From Pseudoxanthobacter soli DSM 19599 (GTDB taxonomy: Bacteria; Pseudomonadota; Alphaproteobacteria; Rhizobiales; Segnochrobactraceae), in assembly GCF_900148505.1 (NCBI RefSeq), contig NZ_FRXO01000003.1, positions 555,786-619,785 on the forward strand: a stretch of 64,000 nucleotides of DNA, read 5' to 3'. Made by a program: the position numbers and the translations under genes. Of this stretch, positions 12,566-26,158 are shown one piece after another; positions within the stretch are counted from its first letter, which is position 1, and every line of letters begins with the position of its first letter. The notes below the pieces were generated by a model. That model worked only from the letters and a program-made list of their open reading frames with translations, was not told where the DNA came from and ran no database searches.

Positions 12566-14536
12566 ATGACCGATCTCGCGGACGAAGCCAGGACCGATGC
12601 CTCGGGCGACGCCCCCCGCTGGCGCGCGCTGGTCGACAAGGTGCTGAAGGGCGCCGATTTCGACCGCGTGCTGACGTCGCGCACCTTCGACGGACTGAGG
12701 ATCGCGCCGCTCTATCCGAAAGCCGACGGCGAGGTGCCGCGCGCGCTGCGGGCCGCGTCCGGCCCGTGGACGGTGATGCAGCGCGTCGACCATCCCGACG
12801 TGGACGAGGCCAACCGCCTCGCGCTCGACGATCTCGAAAACGGCGCGGGCGGGCTGGTGCTGAGCTTCATGGGCGCGGCCGGCGCGCGGGGTTTCGGGCT
12901 CGGCGAGGCCGACGCGGAGGCCCTCGACCTTGCGCTCGCCGGGGTTCATCTCGATCTCATCGCGCTCCGGCTGGAGACGGCCCCCTTCGCGGGCCACGGG
13001 CCGCGGGCGGCGATTGCGGAGCTGGCCGAGCGGCGCGGCCTCGATCCGGCCTCGCTCACGGTCGATTTCGGCGTCGATCCGCTGGGCGACGCGGTGCGCA
13101 CCGCCCATCTGCCCGCGGCGTGGCCGGAAATGGAGCGGCGGATCGCCGAGGCCGCCCTGCCGCTCATCGGGCGGGGCTTCGCCGGCTCCGTGCTGACCGT
13201 CGACACCCGGCCGCACCACGAGGCCGGCGCGGCCGAGGCGCAGGAACTCGCCGCCGCGCTCGGCACCGGCGTCGCCTATCTCAGGGCGCTCGAGGCCGGC
13301 GGCGTTGCGCTCGACCGCGCCCGCGACGCGCTCGTGTTCCTGCTCGTGGCCGACACCGACGAATTCCTCACCGTCGCGAAGTTCCGTGCCTTCCGCCGGC
13401 TGTGGGCCGCGGTCGAGCGGGCCTGCGGTCTCGACCCGAAGCCGGTCCGGCTGCTGGCGGAAACGGCATGGCGCTCGACGACGCGCCGCGATCCGTGGGT
13501 CAACCTGCTGCGCGGCACCATCGCGGCGTTCTCCGCCGTGGTCGGCGGGGCGGATGCCTTGACCGTGCTGCCCTATACCGCGCCGCTCGGGCTCGCGGAC
13601 GGGTTCGGCCGCCGCCTCGCCCGCAACACCCAGGCGATCCTCGCCGAAGAGGCCCATCTCTGGCGGGTCGCCGACCCTGCGGCCGGCGCCGGCGGCTTCG
13701 AGGCGCTGACCGACGAGCTCGCGGCCGCCGCGTGGCGCCTGTTCCAGGAGATCGAGGCCGGCGGCGAGATCGAGGCCGGCGGCGGCATGGCGGCGGCGCT
13801 CGCCTCCGGTGCCTGGCAGCAGCGGCTCGCCGGCACGCGCGAGGCGCGGTCCTCGGCCGTCGCCCGCCGCAAGGTGCAGATCACCGGCACAAGCGAATAT
13901 CCCAATCTCGCCGAGGCGCCCGTCGCGGTGCTGAAGCCGATCCCCGCTCCGGCGCCGGCCGCCGCGGTGGGCGAGGGCGCCGTCACGTTCGCCCCGTTCG
14001 CGTTCCCGCGCCTCGCCGAGCCGTTCGAGCGGCTTCGCGATGCCGCCGAGGCGGGCGCGGCGGCAACCGGCCGGGCGGCGACGGTGTTTCTCGCCGGCCT
14101 CGGTTCGCCGGCGAGCTTCAATGCCCGCGCCGGCTTCGCCCGGGCCGCGTTCGAGGCCGGCGGCATCGCCGCCCTCGGCAACGAGGCGCGGGCGGACCTC
14201 GCGGCGCTCGTCGCGGAGTTCCGCGCCTCTGGAGCCGGGATCGCCTGCCTCTGCGGCAGCGACGAGACCTACGCGGCCCCGGTCGCGGAGGGGCAGGACG
14301 AGACCGTCGCCGAGACCGTCGCCGAGACGGCCGCCGAGGCCGCCGCCCGCGCCTTCGCCGAAGCCGGCGCCACGCTCGTCGTGCTCGCCGGCCGGCCGGG
14401 CGAGCGCGAGGCCGCCCTTCGCGCCGCCGGCATCGGCGCATTCCTGTTCGCGGGAGACGATCTCGTCGCCTTCCTGTCCGCAGTCCAGAGCGCGGCCGGC
14501 ATCGCCCATAATGCTGCCGCCGCCGAGAGCGCGTGA
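12566..14536 (+). CDS. mutA: Methylmalonyl-CoA mutase small (non-catalytic) subunit
   Basis: The partner of MutB in the adenosylcobalamin-dependent mutase that converts methylmalonyl-CoA to succinyl-CoA. The 656-residue product is mutase-like along its length (RTFDGLRIAPLYP, ETAWRSTTRRDPWVNLLRGT), but its C-terminal B12-fold lacks the DxHxxG cobalamin ligand seen in MutB, as expected for the small subunit. The ATG at 12566 has a GGAGAGG site; an in-frame ATG at 12455 would add a leader made from the palindromic fragment. Two small internal repeats are seen (EIEAGGEIEAGGG; ETVAETVAETAAEAAA). It ends 12 bp before mutB. Confidence 0.92.
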   Translation: MTDLADEARTDASGDAPRWRALVDKVLKGADFDRVLTSRTFDGLRIAPLYPKADGEVPRALRAASGPWTVMQRVDHPDVDEANRLALDDLENGAGGLVLSFMGAAGARGFGLGEADAEALDLALAGVHLDLIALRLETAPFAGHGPRAAIAELAERRGLDPASLTVDFGVDPLGDAVRTAHLPAAWPEMERRIAEAALPLIGRGFAGSVLTVDTRPHHEAGAAEAQELAAALGTGVAYLRALEAGGVALDRARDALVFLLVADTDEFLTVAKFRAFRRLWAAVERACGLDPKPVRLLAETAWRSTTRRDPWVNLLRGTIAAFSAVVGGADALTVLPYTAPLGLADGFGRRLARNTQAILAEEAHLWRVADPAAGAGGFEALTDELAAAAWRLFQEIEAGGEIEAGGGMAAALASGAWQQRLAGTREARSSAVARRKVQITGTSEYPNLAEAPVAVLKPIPAPAPAAAVGEGAVTFAPFAFPRLAEPFERLRDAAEAGAAATGRAATVFLAGLGSPASFNARAGFARAAFEAGGIAALGNEARADLAALVAEFRASGAGIACLCGSDETYAAPVAEGQDETVAETVAETAAEAAARAFAEAGATLVVLAGRPGEREAALRAAGIGAFLFAGDDLVAFLSAVQSAAGIAHNAAAAESA

Positions 14537-14548
14537 GGAGGCCGCCCG

Positions 14549-16720
<2,172 letters not shown>

Positions 16721-16756
16721 CGGCAGATATTTGCCGGCTTATTTGATGGAGATGTC

Positions 16757-17164
16757 ATGATCGGCCGCCTCAACCACGTCGCCATCGCGGTGCCCGATCT
16801 GGCCGCCGCCGCCGCGCTCTATGCCGGGCCGCTCGGCGCCGACGTCTCGGCGCCGGAGGCGCTGCCCGAGCACGGGGTGACGGTGGTGTTCGTGCGGCTG
16901 CCGAACACCAAGATCGAGCTGCTCGCGCCGCTCGGCGCGGACTCTCCCATCGCCGGCTTCCTGGCGAAGAACCCCGCGGGCGGCATCCATCATCTCTGCT
17001 TCGAGGTCGACGACATCCTTGCCGCCCGCGACCGGCTGGTGGCGGAGGGCGCGCGGGTGCTGGGTTCGGGCGAGCCGAAGACCGGCGCCCACGGCCTGCC
17101 GGTGCTGTTCCTGCACCCGAAGGACTTCAACGGCACCCTGATCGAGATCGAGCAGGCGCGCTGA
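16757..17164 (+). CDS. mce: Methylmalonyl-CoA epimerase
   Basis: Interconverts the (S) and (R) isomers of methylmalonyl-CoA, linking the carboxylase product to the mutase. It is a 135-residue vicinal-oxygen-chelate protein with metal-ligand positions in LNHVAIAVPDL (His), GIHHLCFEVDD (His) and the C-terminal LIEIEQ (Glu). A GGAG site (gatggagatgtc) precedes the ATG. It completes the propionyl-CoA to succinyl-CoA route. Confidence 0.95.
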   Translation: MIGRLNHVAIAVPDLAAAAALYAGPLGADVSAPEALPEHGVTVVFVRLPNTKIELLAPLGADSPIAGFLAKNPAGGIHHLCFEVDDILAARDRLVAEGARVLGSGEPKTGAHGLPVLFLHPKDFNGTLIEIEQAR

Positions 17165-17394
17165 CATCGTCCCGCCGCAGCCGGCGTGCCTTCCCACGAC
17201 CCCGGACTTGTTGGCCTTGGACTTATTGTTGAGGCGTCCAGCCCCAAAAGCGGCGGCGTGCCGCGGCTTTCGGCATTTGCAGCGCGTGTCCGGACCGGTA
17301 AACCATCGTGAGGGCCCGGCGGTACGGTTTCGGGCCGGTCCGGCCGTTGCCCGGCACCTGCGTCCCCGATCTCCCCCTCGATTTGGCCGAGGCC

Positions 17395-18804
17395 ATGCGC
17401 AAGAAGCTCTTTGCCGGACAGGCGCTCCGCCGCCTGCGCGAGCGCGACCGGTGGACCCAGACCGAGTTCGCCGAGCGGCTCGGCATCTCCACCGCCTATC
17501 TCAGCCAGATCGAGACCAACCAGCGCCCGCTGACGGCGCAGGTGCTGCTGGCGCTGCGCGAGAGCTTCGGCATCGATGTCGGGGTGTTCACGGCGGAGGA
17601 TCCGGGCCGCCTCAACGCCGCCCTGCGGGAGGCGCTCGCCGATCCGGTGTTCGCGGCGACCCCGGCGAGCCCCACCGAGATCCAGGCGGCGACCTCGACC
17701 GCGCCGTGGCTCGCCCGCGCGCTGCTCGATCTCCACGGCGCCTATCGCCGGCTGCATGACCGCCTGAACGCCCTCGACGACAGCCTCGGGGCCGGCATCG
17801 ACGTGCGCGCGACGCCGTTCGAGGAGGTGCGCGACTTCTTCCAGTTCACCGACAACTATGTCGACCGCATCGACCGCGCGGCGGAAGCGCTCGCCGAGCG
17901 CCTCGGCCGTCCGGCCGGGCTGGCGCCGGGGCTCATGGTCGATCATCTGCGGGTGCGCCACGATGTCCGCATCGCCCATGCCGAGGAAGACGGCGCCCCG
18001 GTGCGCGCGTTCGATCGCGCCGCGCGGGTCCTGACGCTGCGCGGCGATCTCGATCCGCCGACGGCGAGCTTCATGATGGCGTGGCAGATCGGCATGCTGG
18101 AGCAGGCGGAAGCGATCGACGCGGTGATCGCCGAGGCGCGGCTGTCCTCCCCCGCCGCCGAGGACATCTGCCGCCTGGCGCTCGCCAACTATGCCGCGGC
18201 GGCGCTGATGCTGCCCTATCGCCGCTTCCTGGCGGCGGCGCGCGAGACGCGCCACGATCTCGAACGCCTCGCCCGGCTGTTCGGCGCCAGCCTCGAACAG
18301 GTTGGCCACCGGCTTTCCAGCCTGCAGCGGCCGGACGAGAAGGGCGTGCCGGTCTATTTCGTCAAGGTCGACCGCGCAGGCAACGTCGTGAAGCGCCACA
18401 GCGCCACCCGCTTCCATTTCGCCCGCTTCGGCGGGGCCTGCGCGCTCTGGAACGTCCACGAGGCGTTCGAGAGCCCGGACCGCATCCTGACGCAGGTCGC
18501 CGAGTTGCCGGATGGCTCGCGCTATCTGTCGCTCGCCCGCTGCGTGACCAGGCCGCGCACCCACCATGGCGCGCTGCAGGCGCATTTCGCCATCGGGCTC
18601 GGCTGCGAGCTGCATCATGCCCACGAGTTCGTCTATGCCCGCGACATCGATCCGAAGCTCGTCAACGTCGCCCGCATCGGCGTGAGCTGCCGCATCTGCG
18701 AGCGGCCGGACTGCCACCAGCGCGCGGTGCCGGCCGTGGACAGACGCATCGCCGTCGATCTCGACCGTCGCGGCGAGCAGAGTTACCGCATGACGCGCGA
18801 CTGA
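17395..18804 (+). CDS. pccR: XRE/ScfR-type short-chain acyl-CoA transcriptional regulator (PccR-like)
   Basis: Probable activator of propionyl-CoA carboxylase genes. The 469-residue product has an N-terminal HTH_3 domain (about residues 8-62: RLRERDRWTQTEFAERLGIS, then SQIETNQRPLTAQ), a middle IrrE-like region, and the large C-terminal ScfR domain with conserved cysteines in VSCRICERPDCHQRA. The ATG at 17395 (MRKKLFAGQALRRLR) fits the family; a GTG at 17308 would add 29 unrelated residues. Its position at the end of the pcc-mut-mce cluster and the TTTGCAAA sites at pccB support the assignment. A partial TTTGCAGC at 17276 may be a weak self-site. Confidence 0.88.
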   Translation: MRKKLFAGQALRRLRERDRWTQTEFAERLGISTAYLSQIETNQRPLTAQVLLALRESFGIDVGVFTAEDPGRLNAALREALADPVFAATPASPTEIQAATSTAPWLARALLDLHGAYRRLHDRLNALDDSLGAGIDVRATPFEEVRDFFQFTDNYVDRIDRAAEALAERLGRPAGLAPGLMVDHLRVRHDVRIAHAEEDGAPVRAFDRAARVLTLRGDLDPPTASFMMAWQIGMLEQAEAIDAVIAEARLSSPAAEDICRLALANYAAAALMLPYRRFLAAARETRHDLERLARLFGASLEQVGHRLSSLQRPDEKGVPVYFVKVDRAGNVVKRHSATRFHFARFGGACALWNVHEAFESPDRILTQVAELPDGSRYLSLARCVTRPRTHHGALQAHFAIGLGCELHHAHEFVYARDIDPKLVNVARIGVSCRICERPDCHQRAVPAVDRRIAVDLDRRGEQSYRMTRD

Positions 18805-18852
18805 CACCGCGGGCGCCCGTCGCCGCCAGCCCGTCGAAAGGCCGCCGGCCCC

Positions 18853-18891
18853 GCGTGACGAACCTGCGTCACGAACCTGCGTGACGGATCT
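18853..18891. repeat. 13-bp tandem repeat, three copies
   Basis: Units GCGTGACGAACCT, GCGTCACGAACCT and GCGTGACGGATCT follow one another between pccR and the deacylase gene, about 180 bp before the chosen start of the deacylase. The third unit contains the GTG at 18881 that would be the start of an N-terminally extended reading. Confidence 0.85.
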
Positions 18892-19024
18892 GCGTGTCGT
18901 CGTCGGTGTCGTCCTGGGTGTCGCCCCGCTTGTCGTCCTGCTTCTGTTGTCCTGCCGGATCGCGCTTGCTCCCGCGGCGCGCCCGGTGCAGAACACCGCC
19001 GATCCCGCCCGTCCGGAAACCGCC

Positions 19025-19084
19025 ATGCCGGTGTCTGCCATGCCGCTGTCTGCTATGCCGCTGTCTGCCATGCCGCTCTCCCGT
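19025..19084 (+). repeat. 15-bp tandem repeat, four copies, each beginning with ATG
   Basis: Four in-phase 15-bp units start at 19025, 19040, 19055 and 19070 and encode MP(V/L)S(A/R). The last unit runs into the conserved protein body. Each unit offers a start codon, so copy-number change would shift the N-terminus by five residues without a frameshift. Confidence 0.9.
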
Positions 19085-19588
19085 GCCGACCTCCTCGCCC
19101 GCCTCGACGCCCTCGGCATCGCCAGCAAGACGTCGGATCATCCCCCGCTGCACACGGTGGAGGAATCCCGCGCGCTGCGCGGCACCATCGAGGGCGCGCA
19201 CTGCAAGAACCTCTTTCTGAAGGACCGCAAGGACGCGCTGTTCCTGGTGGTGGCGCTCGAAGATGCCGAGATCGAGCTGAAGACGGTGCACACCCTCATC
19301 GGCGGCAGCGGCAAGGTGAGCTTCGGCAAGCCCGAACTCCTGTGGGAGGTGCTCGGCGTGGTGCCGGGCTCGGTGACGCCGTTCGCCGCGATCAACGACA
19401 CCGCCGGCCGCGTCAAGGTCGTGCTCGATGCGGCGATGATGGCCGAGCCGGTGCTGAATTTTCATCCTCTGGAGAACACCGCGACCACCACCATCGCGCG
19501 GGCGGATCTGGTGCGCTTCCTGGACGAGGTCGGCCATCCCCCGGCGATCGTCGCGGTGAGCCGGCAGGCGATCGAGGCCGGTTTGTAA
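19070..19588 (+). CDS. Prolyl-tRNA deacylase / YbaK family editing protein
   Basis: A free-standing editing-domain protein that hydrolyses mischarged aminoacyl-tRNA, probably Ala-tRNA(Pro) (ProX type). The body from 19070 is 172 residues: MPLSRADLLARLDALGIASK, the active-site loop GAHCKNLFLKD, and the conserved GKVSFGKPELLWEVLGVVPG and NFHPLENTATTTI segments. The family N-terminus aligns with the ATG at 19070; the three earlier ATGs in the repeat give up to 187 residues. A reading from GTG 18881 adds a hydrophobic stretch (VVLLLLSC), which I think is accidental because the enzyme acts in the cytoplasm. Confidence 0.85.
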   Translation: MPLSRADLLARLDALGIASKTSDHPPLHTVEESRALRGTIEGAHCKNLFLKDRKDALFLVVALEDAEIELKTVHTLIGGSGKVSFGKPELLWEVLGVVPGSVTPFAAINDTAGRVKVVLDAAMMAEPVLNFHPLENTATTTIARADLVRFLDEVGHPPAIVAVSRQAIEAGL

Positions 19589-19886
19589 TTCCGCCGCCGC
19601 GGCCCCATCTGTCTGCCGGGCCGAAGGCGTGCCGGTGGCCCGGCCGCAGCCGGTTTCCGGCGACGATTTGACCGGCCGCATCGACAGCGGCAACGGACCG
19701 GGTGCATCCCGGAACGGAAATATGCGATGGTCGCCGGAGCGGCGGTCCGTTCCGGCCGCGCGGCGGCACCCGGGGCGGATCCGGATCGCCCGGCGGAACG
19801 AGATTTCGGGTGCCGGGTTCCGGATATCCCGGCGGCGAGACGAACGCGGGCGCGAGGCCCGATCGGAAGAAGAAGGACGACGATCC

Positions 19887-20819
19887 ATGAGCGAGTCCCT
19901 CCTGTTCGGCAATGCCGCCCCCGCGAAGGCCGCGGCGCCCTCCGCGGCCGCGGACGATGTGGTGAACACCACGACGGCCACCTTCGCTCAGGACGTGCTG
20001 GCGCCGTCGCGCCAGGTGCCGGTGCTGGTCGATTTCTGGGCGCCGTGGTGCGGCCCGTGCAAGCAGCTCGCCCCGGTGATCGAGAAGGTGGTGCGCGCCG
20101 CCAAGGGCCGCGTCCGCCTCGTCAAGATGAACATCGACGACCATCCGGAAATCGCCGGCCAGCTCGGCATCCGCTCCATTCCCGCCGTCATCGCCTTCGC
20201 CAACGGCCAGCCGGTCGACGGCTTCATGGGCGCGGTGCCGGAAAGCCAGATCCAGGCCTTCATCGACCGCATCGCCGGCCCCGGCGGCGGCCCGGACATC
20301 GCCGCCGTTCTCGACGAGGCCGATGCGCTGCGCGCCTCCGGCGACATCGAGGGCGCGACCGCCCGCTATGCCGCCGTGATCGAGGCCGATCCCGAGGCGG
20401 TGCGTGCCTTCGCCGGTCTGGCGCAGATCGCCGTCGCCGAGGGCGACCTCGACGGCGCGCGCGAGACGCTGGCCGCCGTGCCGCCGGAGAAGGCCAACGA
20501 TCCGGCGCTGGCGGCGGTGCGCGCGGCCATCGAGCTTGCCGAGCAGGCGGCCGATCTCGGCGACGGCGCCGTGCTGGCGCGGGAGGTCGAGGTCGACCCC
20601 GACAACCATCAGGCCCGGTTCGATCTGGCGCTGTTGCTCGCGGCCCAGAACGACCGGCAGGGTGCGCTCGATCACCTGATCGAGATCATCCGCCGCGACC
20701 GCACCTGGAACGAGGACGGCGCGCGCAAGCAGCTGCTGCAGTTCTTCGAGGCATGGGGCCCGAAGGATCCGATGACGCGGGAGGGCCGGCGGCGGTTGTC
20801 GTCGGTATTGTTCTCCTGA
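19887..20819 (+). CDS. cnoX: Thioredoxin-TPR chaperone (CnoX/YbbN family)
   Basis: A 310-residue protein with an N-terminal thioredoxin domain (about residues 30-135, active site WAPWCGPCK with both cysteines) and a C-terminal TPR-like region of two blocks (about 140-300). This is the architecture of CnoX, which holds unfolded proteins and forms mixed disulfides; alphaproteobacterial members keep the CxxC that E. coli has lost. The ATG at 19887 follows AGAAGGA. The next gene, a Lon-substrate-domain protein, is 83 bp downstream on the same strand, a common pairing in this class. Confidence 0.88.
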   Translation: MSESLLFGNAAPAKAAAPSAAADDVVNTTTATFAQDVLAPSRQVPVLVDFWAPWCGPCKQLAPVIEKVVRAAKGRVRLVKMNIDDHPEIAGQLGIRSIPAVIAFANGQPVDGFMGAVPESQIQAFIDRIAGPGGGPDIAAVLDEADALRASGDIEGATARYAAVIEADPEAVRAFAGLAQIAVAEGDLDGARETLAAVPPEKANDPALAAVRAAIELAEQAADLGDGAVLAREVEVDPDNHQARFDLALLLAAQNDRQGALDHLIEIIRRDRTWNEDGARKQLLQFFEAWGPKDPMTREGRRRLSSVLFS

Positions 20820-20902
20820 ACGGCGCGAGCCGTTGCCGGGTGCCGCGCTATTGCGCCGCCGACGGACAGGGCTGGACCGATCTCGATGAGGAAGACGCCG
20901 AC

Positions 20903-21589
20903 ATGGCCGGCACTATAGCGTCCCTTCGCCAGCCGACGAACCTGCCGGATGTGATTCCGGTCTTTCCGCTTTCCGGGGCGCTGCTGCTGCCGCGGGGACA
21001 GATGCCGCTCAACGTGTTCGAGCCGCGCTATCTGGAGATGGTGGACGCTGTGCTGGGCGGCGACCGGCTGATCGGCATCGTGCAGCCGCGCTTCGATCTC
21101 GGGCTCGGTGACGACGAGCTGGACGACCGTCCGCCGCTGTGCGGCGTCGGCTGCGCCGGCCGCATCACCGCGTTCCAGGAAAGCGACGACGGCCGCTACG
21201 TCATCAATCTCACCGGCGTGGCGCGCTTCCAGATCGTCGAGGAACTCGAAAGCGACAAGCCGTTCCGGCTGTGCCGCATCACCACCCGCTCGTTCGCCGA
21301 GGACTTCGTGCCGGATTCCCGCGAATCTGATGTCGACCGCGGCACGCTGCTGGAGACGTTCCGGGCCTATCTCGACGCCAACGAGCTGGAGACCGACTGG
21401 CCGAGCGTGGAACGGGCCTCCAACGAGGTGCTCGTCAACGCATTGTCGATGATGAGCCCCTACGGGCCGGCGGAGAAGCAGGCCCTGCTGGAGGCGCCGG
21501 ACCTGAAGGCGCGCTCCGAGACGCTCATCGCCATCACCGAGATGGAGCTGGTGAAGTCCGACCGTGAGGGCGGCCCGCGCATCAACTGA
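20903..21589 (+). CDS. Lon N-terminal (substrate-binding) domain protein
   Basis: A 228-residue protein made only of the Lon protease N-terminal domain; no ATPase or protease part is present. The signature is [20 protein letters not shown], then [13 protein letters not shown] and [15 protein letters not shown] strands, then a helical bundle. Such proteins may bind unfolded or regulatory substrates, but their role is not established. A GAGGAAG site precedes the ATG at 20903. It is probably cotranscribed with the thioredoxin-TPR gene upstream and the Trm112-like gene downstream. Confidence 0.85.
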   Translation: MAGTIASLRQPTNLPDVIPVFPLSGALLLPRGQMPLNVFEPRYLEMVDAVLGGDRLIGIVQPRFDLGLGDDELDDRPPLCGVGCAGRITAFQESDDGRYVINLTGVARFQIVEELESDKPFRLCRITTRSFAEDFVPDSRESDVDRGTLLETFRAYLDANELETDWPSVERASNEVLVNALSMMSPYGPAEKQALLEAPDLKARSETLIAITEMELVKSDREGGPRIN

Positions 21590-21645
21590 TCCTTTCCGTC
21601 CGGGTCGGCCGATCCGGACGGCGAGGCTGCACCGGAGACAGGACG

Positions 21646-21873
21646 TTGTCCGACGAAGCGAACAGGAGCGGGGCGTTCGAACCCGCCGCGGCGCCGCCGC
21701 GGAAGGTGGATCCGAAGCTTCTGGAGCTTCTGGTGTGCCCGCTGACCAAGACCACCCTCGAATATGATGCCGGCGCGCAGGAACTCGTCTCGCGTGCCGC
21801 CCGGCTCGCCTTCCCGATCCGCGACGGCGTGCCGATCATGCTGGCCGAGGAGGCGCGGCCGCTGGAGGATTGA
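21646..21873 (+). CDS. Trm112-like (UPF0434/YcaR) small protein
   Basis: A 75-residue protein with the Trm112 core [20 protein letters not shown] and the C-terminal [17 protein letters not shown]. It has one of the usual cysteines, typical of the bacterial short forms, whose role is unclear. The start appears to be TTG at 21646 with GGAGA at 21634-21638; no ATG or GTG lies in frame before the core. About 17 residues precede the family's normal start. It ends 62 bp from the convergent ddl gene. Confidence 0.78.
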   Translation: MSDEANRSGAFEPAAAPPRKVDPKLLELLVCPLTKTTLEYDAGAQELVSRAARLAFPIRDGVPIMLAEEARPLED

Positions 21874-21935
21874 GCCGGAGGGAACGCTTCTCCGCGATCC
21901 GGCCACTGGCCACCGACCTCCGGTTTCCCGGCGCC

Positions 21936-23009
21936 TCAAGCGCCGCGTGCGAGGCCGTGCGCCACCAGCCGGTCGATCAGCTCGGCATAGCCGATGCCGC
22001 TCGCCGCCATCGCCTTCGGATACATGCTGATGTCGGTGAAGCCCGGAATGGTGTTGACCTCGTTGACGAGGAACTGTCCGTCCGGCTTCAGGAAGAAATC
22101 GACCCGGGCCATGCCGTCGCAGCCGACCGCGCGGAACGCCTCGGCCGCCGTCGCGCGGATGGCGGCTTCGGTCTCCTCCGGCAGATCGGCCGGCACCTTG
22201 AGGGCCGCGCCGTCCGCATCGACATATTTGGCGTCGTAGCTGTAGAAGCCGTGGCTCGCCGCGGGCACGATCTCGCCCGGCCGCGACACGGTGAGCGAAC
22301 CGTCGGCGGCCTCCAGCACGCTGCACTCGACCTCGCGCCCCTCGACGAATTCCTCCGCGAGCAGCTTGCCGTCGTGCCGGAACCCCTCGGCGAGCGCGGC
22401 GTCGTAATCCGCCGCGCCGGCGACCTTGCTGACCCCGACCGACGAACCCTGCCGCGCCGGCTTGACGAACACCGGCAGGCCGAGCGCGCGCTCGATCTCC
22501 GCGAACGCGGGCCCGTCGCCCGGCCGGATCACCACCGCGCGGGCGGTCGGAACGCCCGCGGCCCGGAGCAGCCGCTTGGCGATGTCCTTGTCGAGCGCGG
22601 CGGCCGAGCCGAGGATGCCGCAGCCGACAAGCGGCACGCGCGCGACCTCGGCGGCGCCCTGCACCGAGCCGTCCTCGCCGTGGGGGCCGTGGAGCACGGG
22701 AAAGACCAGATCGATCGTGTCGAGATCGCGAACCGTGCCGTCGGCGCGGAGCGCCAGCATCCGGCCGCGTCCGCCCGGCACGAGCACGAGCTCGGTGCCC
22801 CGCTCCGGCTGCGACAGGCTGCCGTCCTCGAACCGGCTCTTCAGCCATCGTCCGTCGCGGGTGACGAACACCGGGACGGCGTCGTACCGCGCCGGATCGA
22901 GCGCCCGCATGACGTTGGTCGCCGACATGACCGAGACCTCGTGCTCGGCGGAACGGCCGCCGAACAGCACGGCGATGCGCAGCCTCGATTTCGTCCGCTC
23001 GTCCGTCAT
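21936..23009 (-). CDS. ddl: D-alanine--D-alanine ligase
   Basis: An ATP-dependent ligase making the D-Ala-D-Ala dipeptide for peptidoglycan. The 357-residue product starts MTDERTKSRLRIAVLFGG and carries GGRSAEHEVS, LHGPHGEDG, the ATP-grasp loop KPARQGSSVGVSKV and NEVNTIPGFTDISMYPK. The length fits the VanA-related, longer Ddl group. A much longer open frame continues upstream antisense to uvrB and is a GC-rich artefact. It stands alone here, away from the mur cluster, and is divergent from uvrB across 291 bp that should contain both promoters. Confidence 0.95.
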   Translation of the reverse strand: MTDERTKSRLRIAVLFGGRSAEHEVSVMSATNVMRALDPARYDAVPVFVTRDGRWLKSRFEDGSLSQPERGTELVLVPGGRGRMLALRADGTVRDLDTIDLVFPVLHGPHGEDGSVQGAAEVARVPLVGCGILGSAAALDKDIAKRLLRAAGVPTARAVVIRPGDGPAFAEIERALGLPVFVKPARQGSSVGVSKVAGAADYDAALAEGFRHDGKLLAEEFVEGREVECSVLEAADGSLTVSRPGEIVPAASHGFYSYDAKYVDADGAALKVPADLPEETEAAIRATAAEAFRAVGCDGMARVDFFLKPDGQFLVNEVNTIPGFTDISMYPKAMAASGIGYAELIDRLVAHGLARGA

Positions 23010-23300
23010 CGCAAGCTCCGTTCGCGCCTCGTCCGCCGGCATGCGGCACGCGCCGGCACGGACCGGCATTTCTAGGGCGGCCATGGTGAACAATTCGCAA
23101 AATGCCGGTCGGCGGGACCCTCTGCCGCCGCGCCCGGAAGGAAGGCGTGGCGGTTGCAGCGCGGGCGCCGAGAACCCATATCCCGGGACTGCACCGGCAG
23201 CGCGGATCGTGCTATAGGAATTTTTTCCAGAACGGATTCGAGCCGGCTTGCCTCGCGTCCGGTCCGCCACGCCCGGATGATCGAACCCGGATGATTGCCC

Positions 23301-26144
<2,844 letters not shown>

Positions 26145-26158
26145 CGGGGGCAGGGGCG

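Noticed and set aside
18881..19069. Lipoprotein-type N-terminus (VVLLLLSC) for the prolyl-tRNA deacylase
   Set aside because: The family acts on cytoplasmic tRNA, the conserved N-terminus begins at 19070, and the extension starts inside a tandem repeat without a ribosome binding site.
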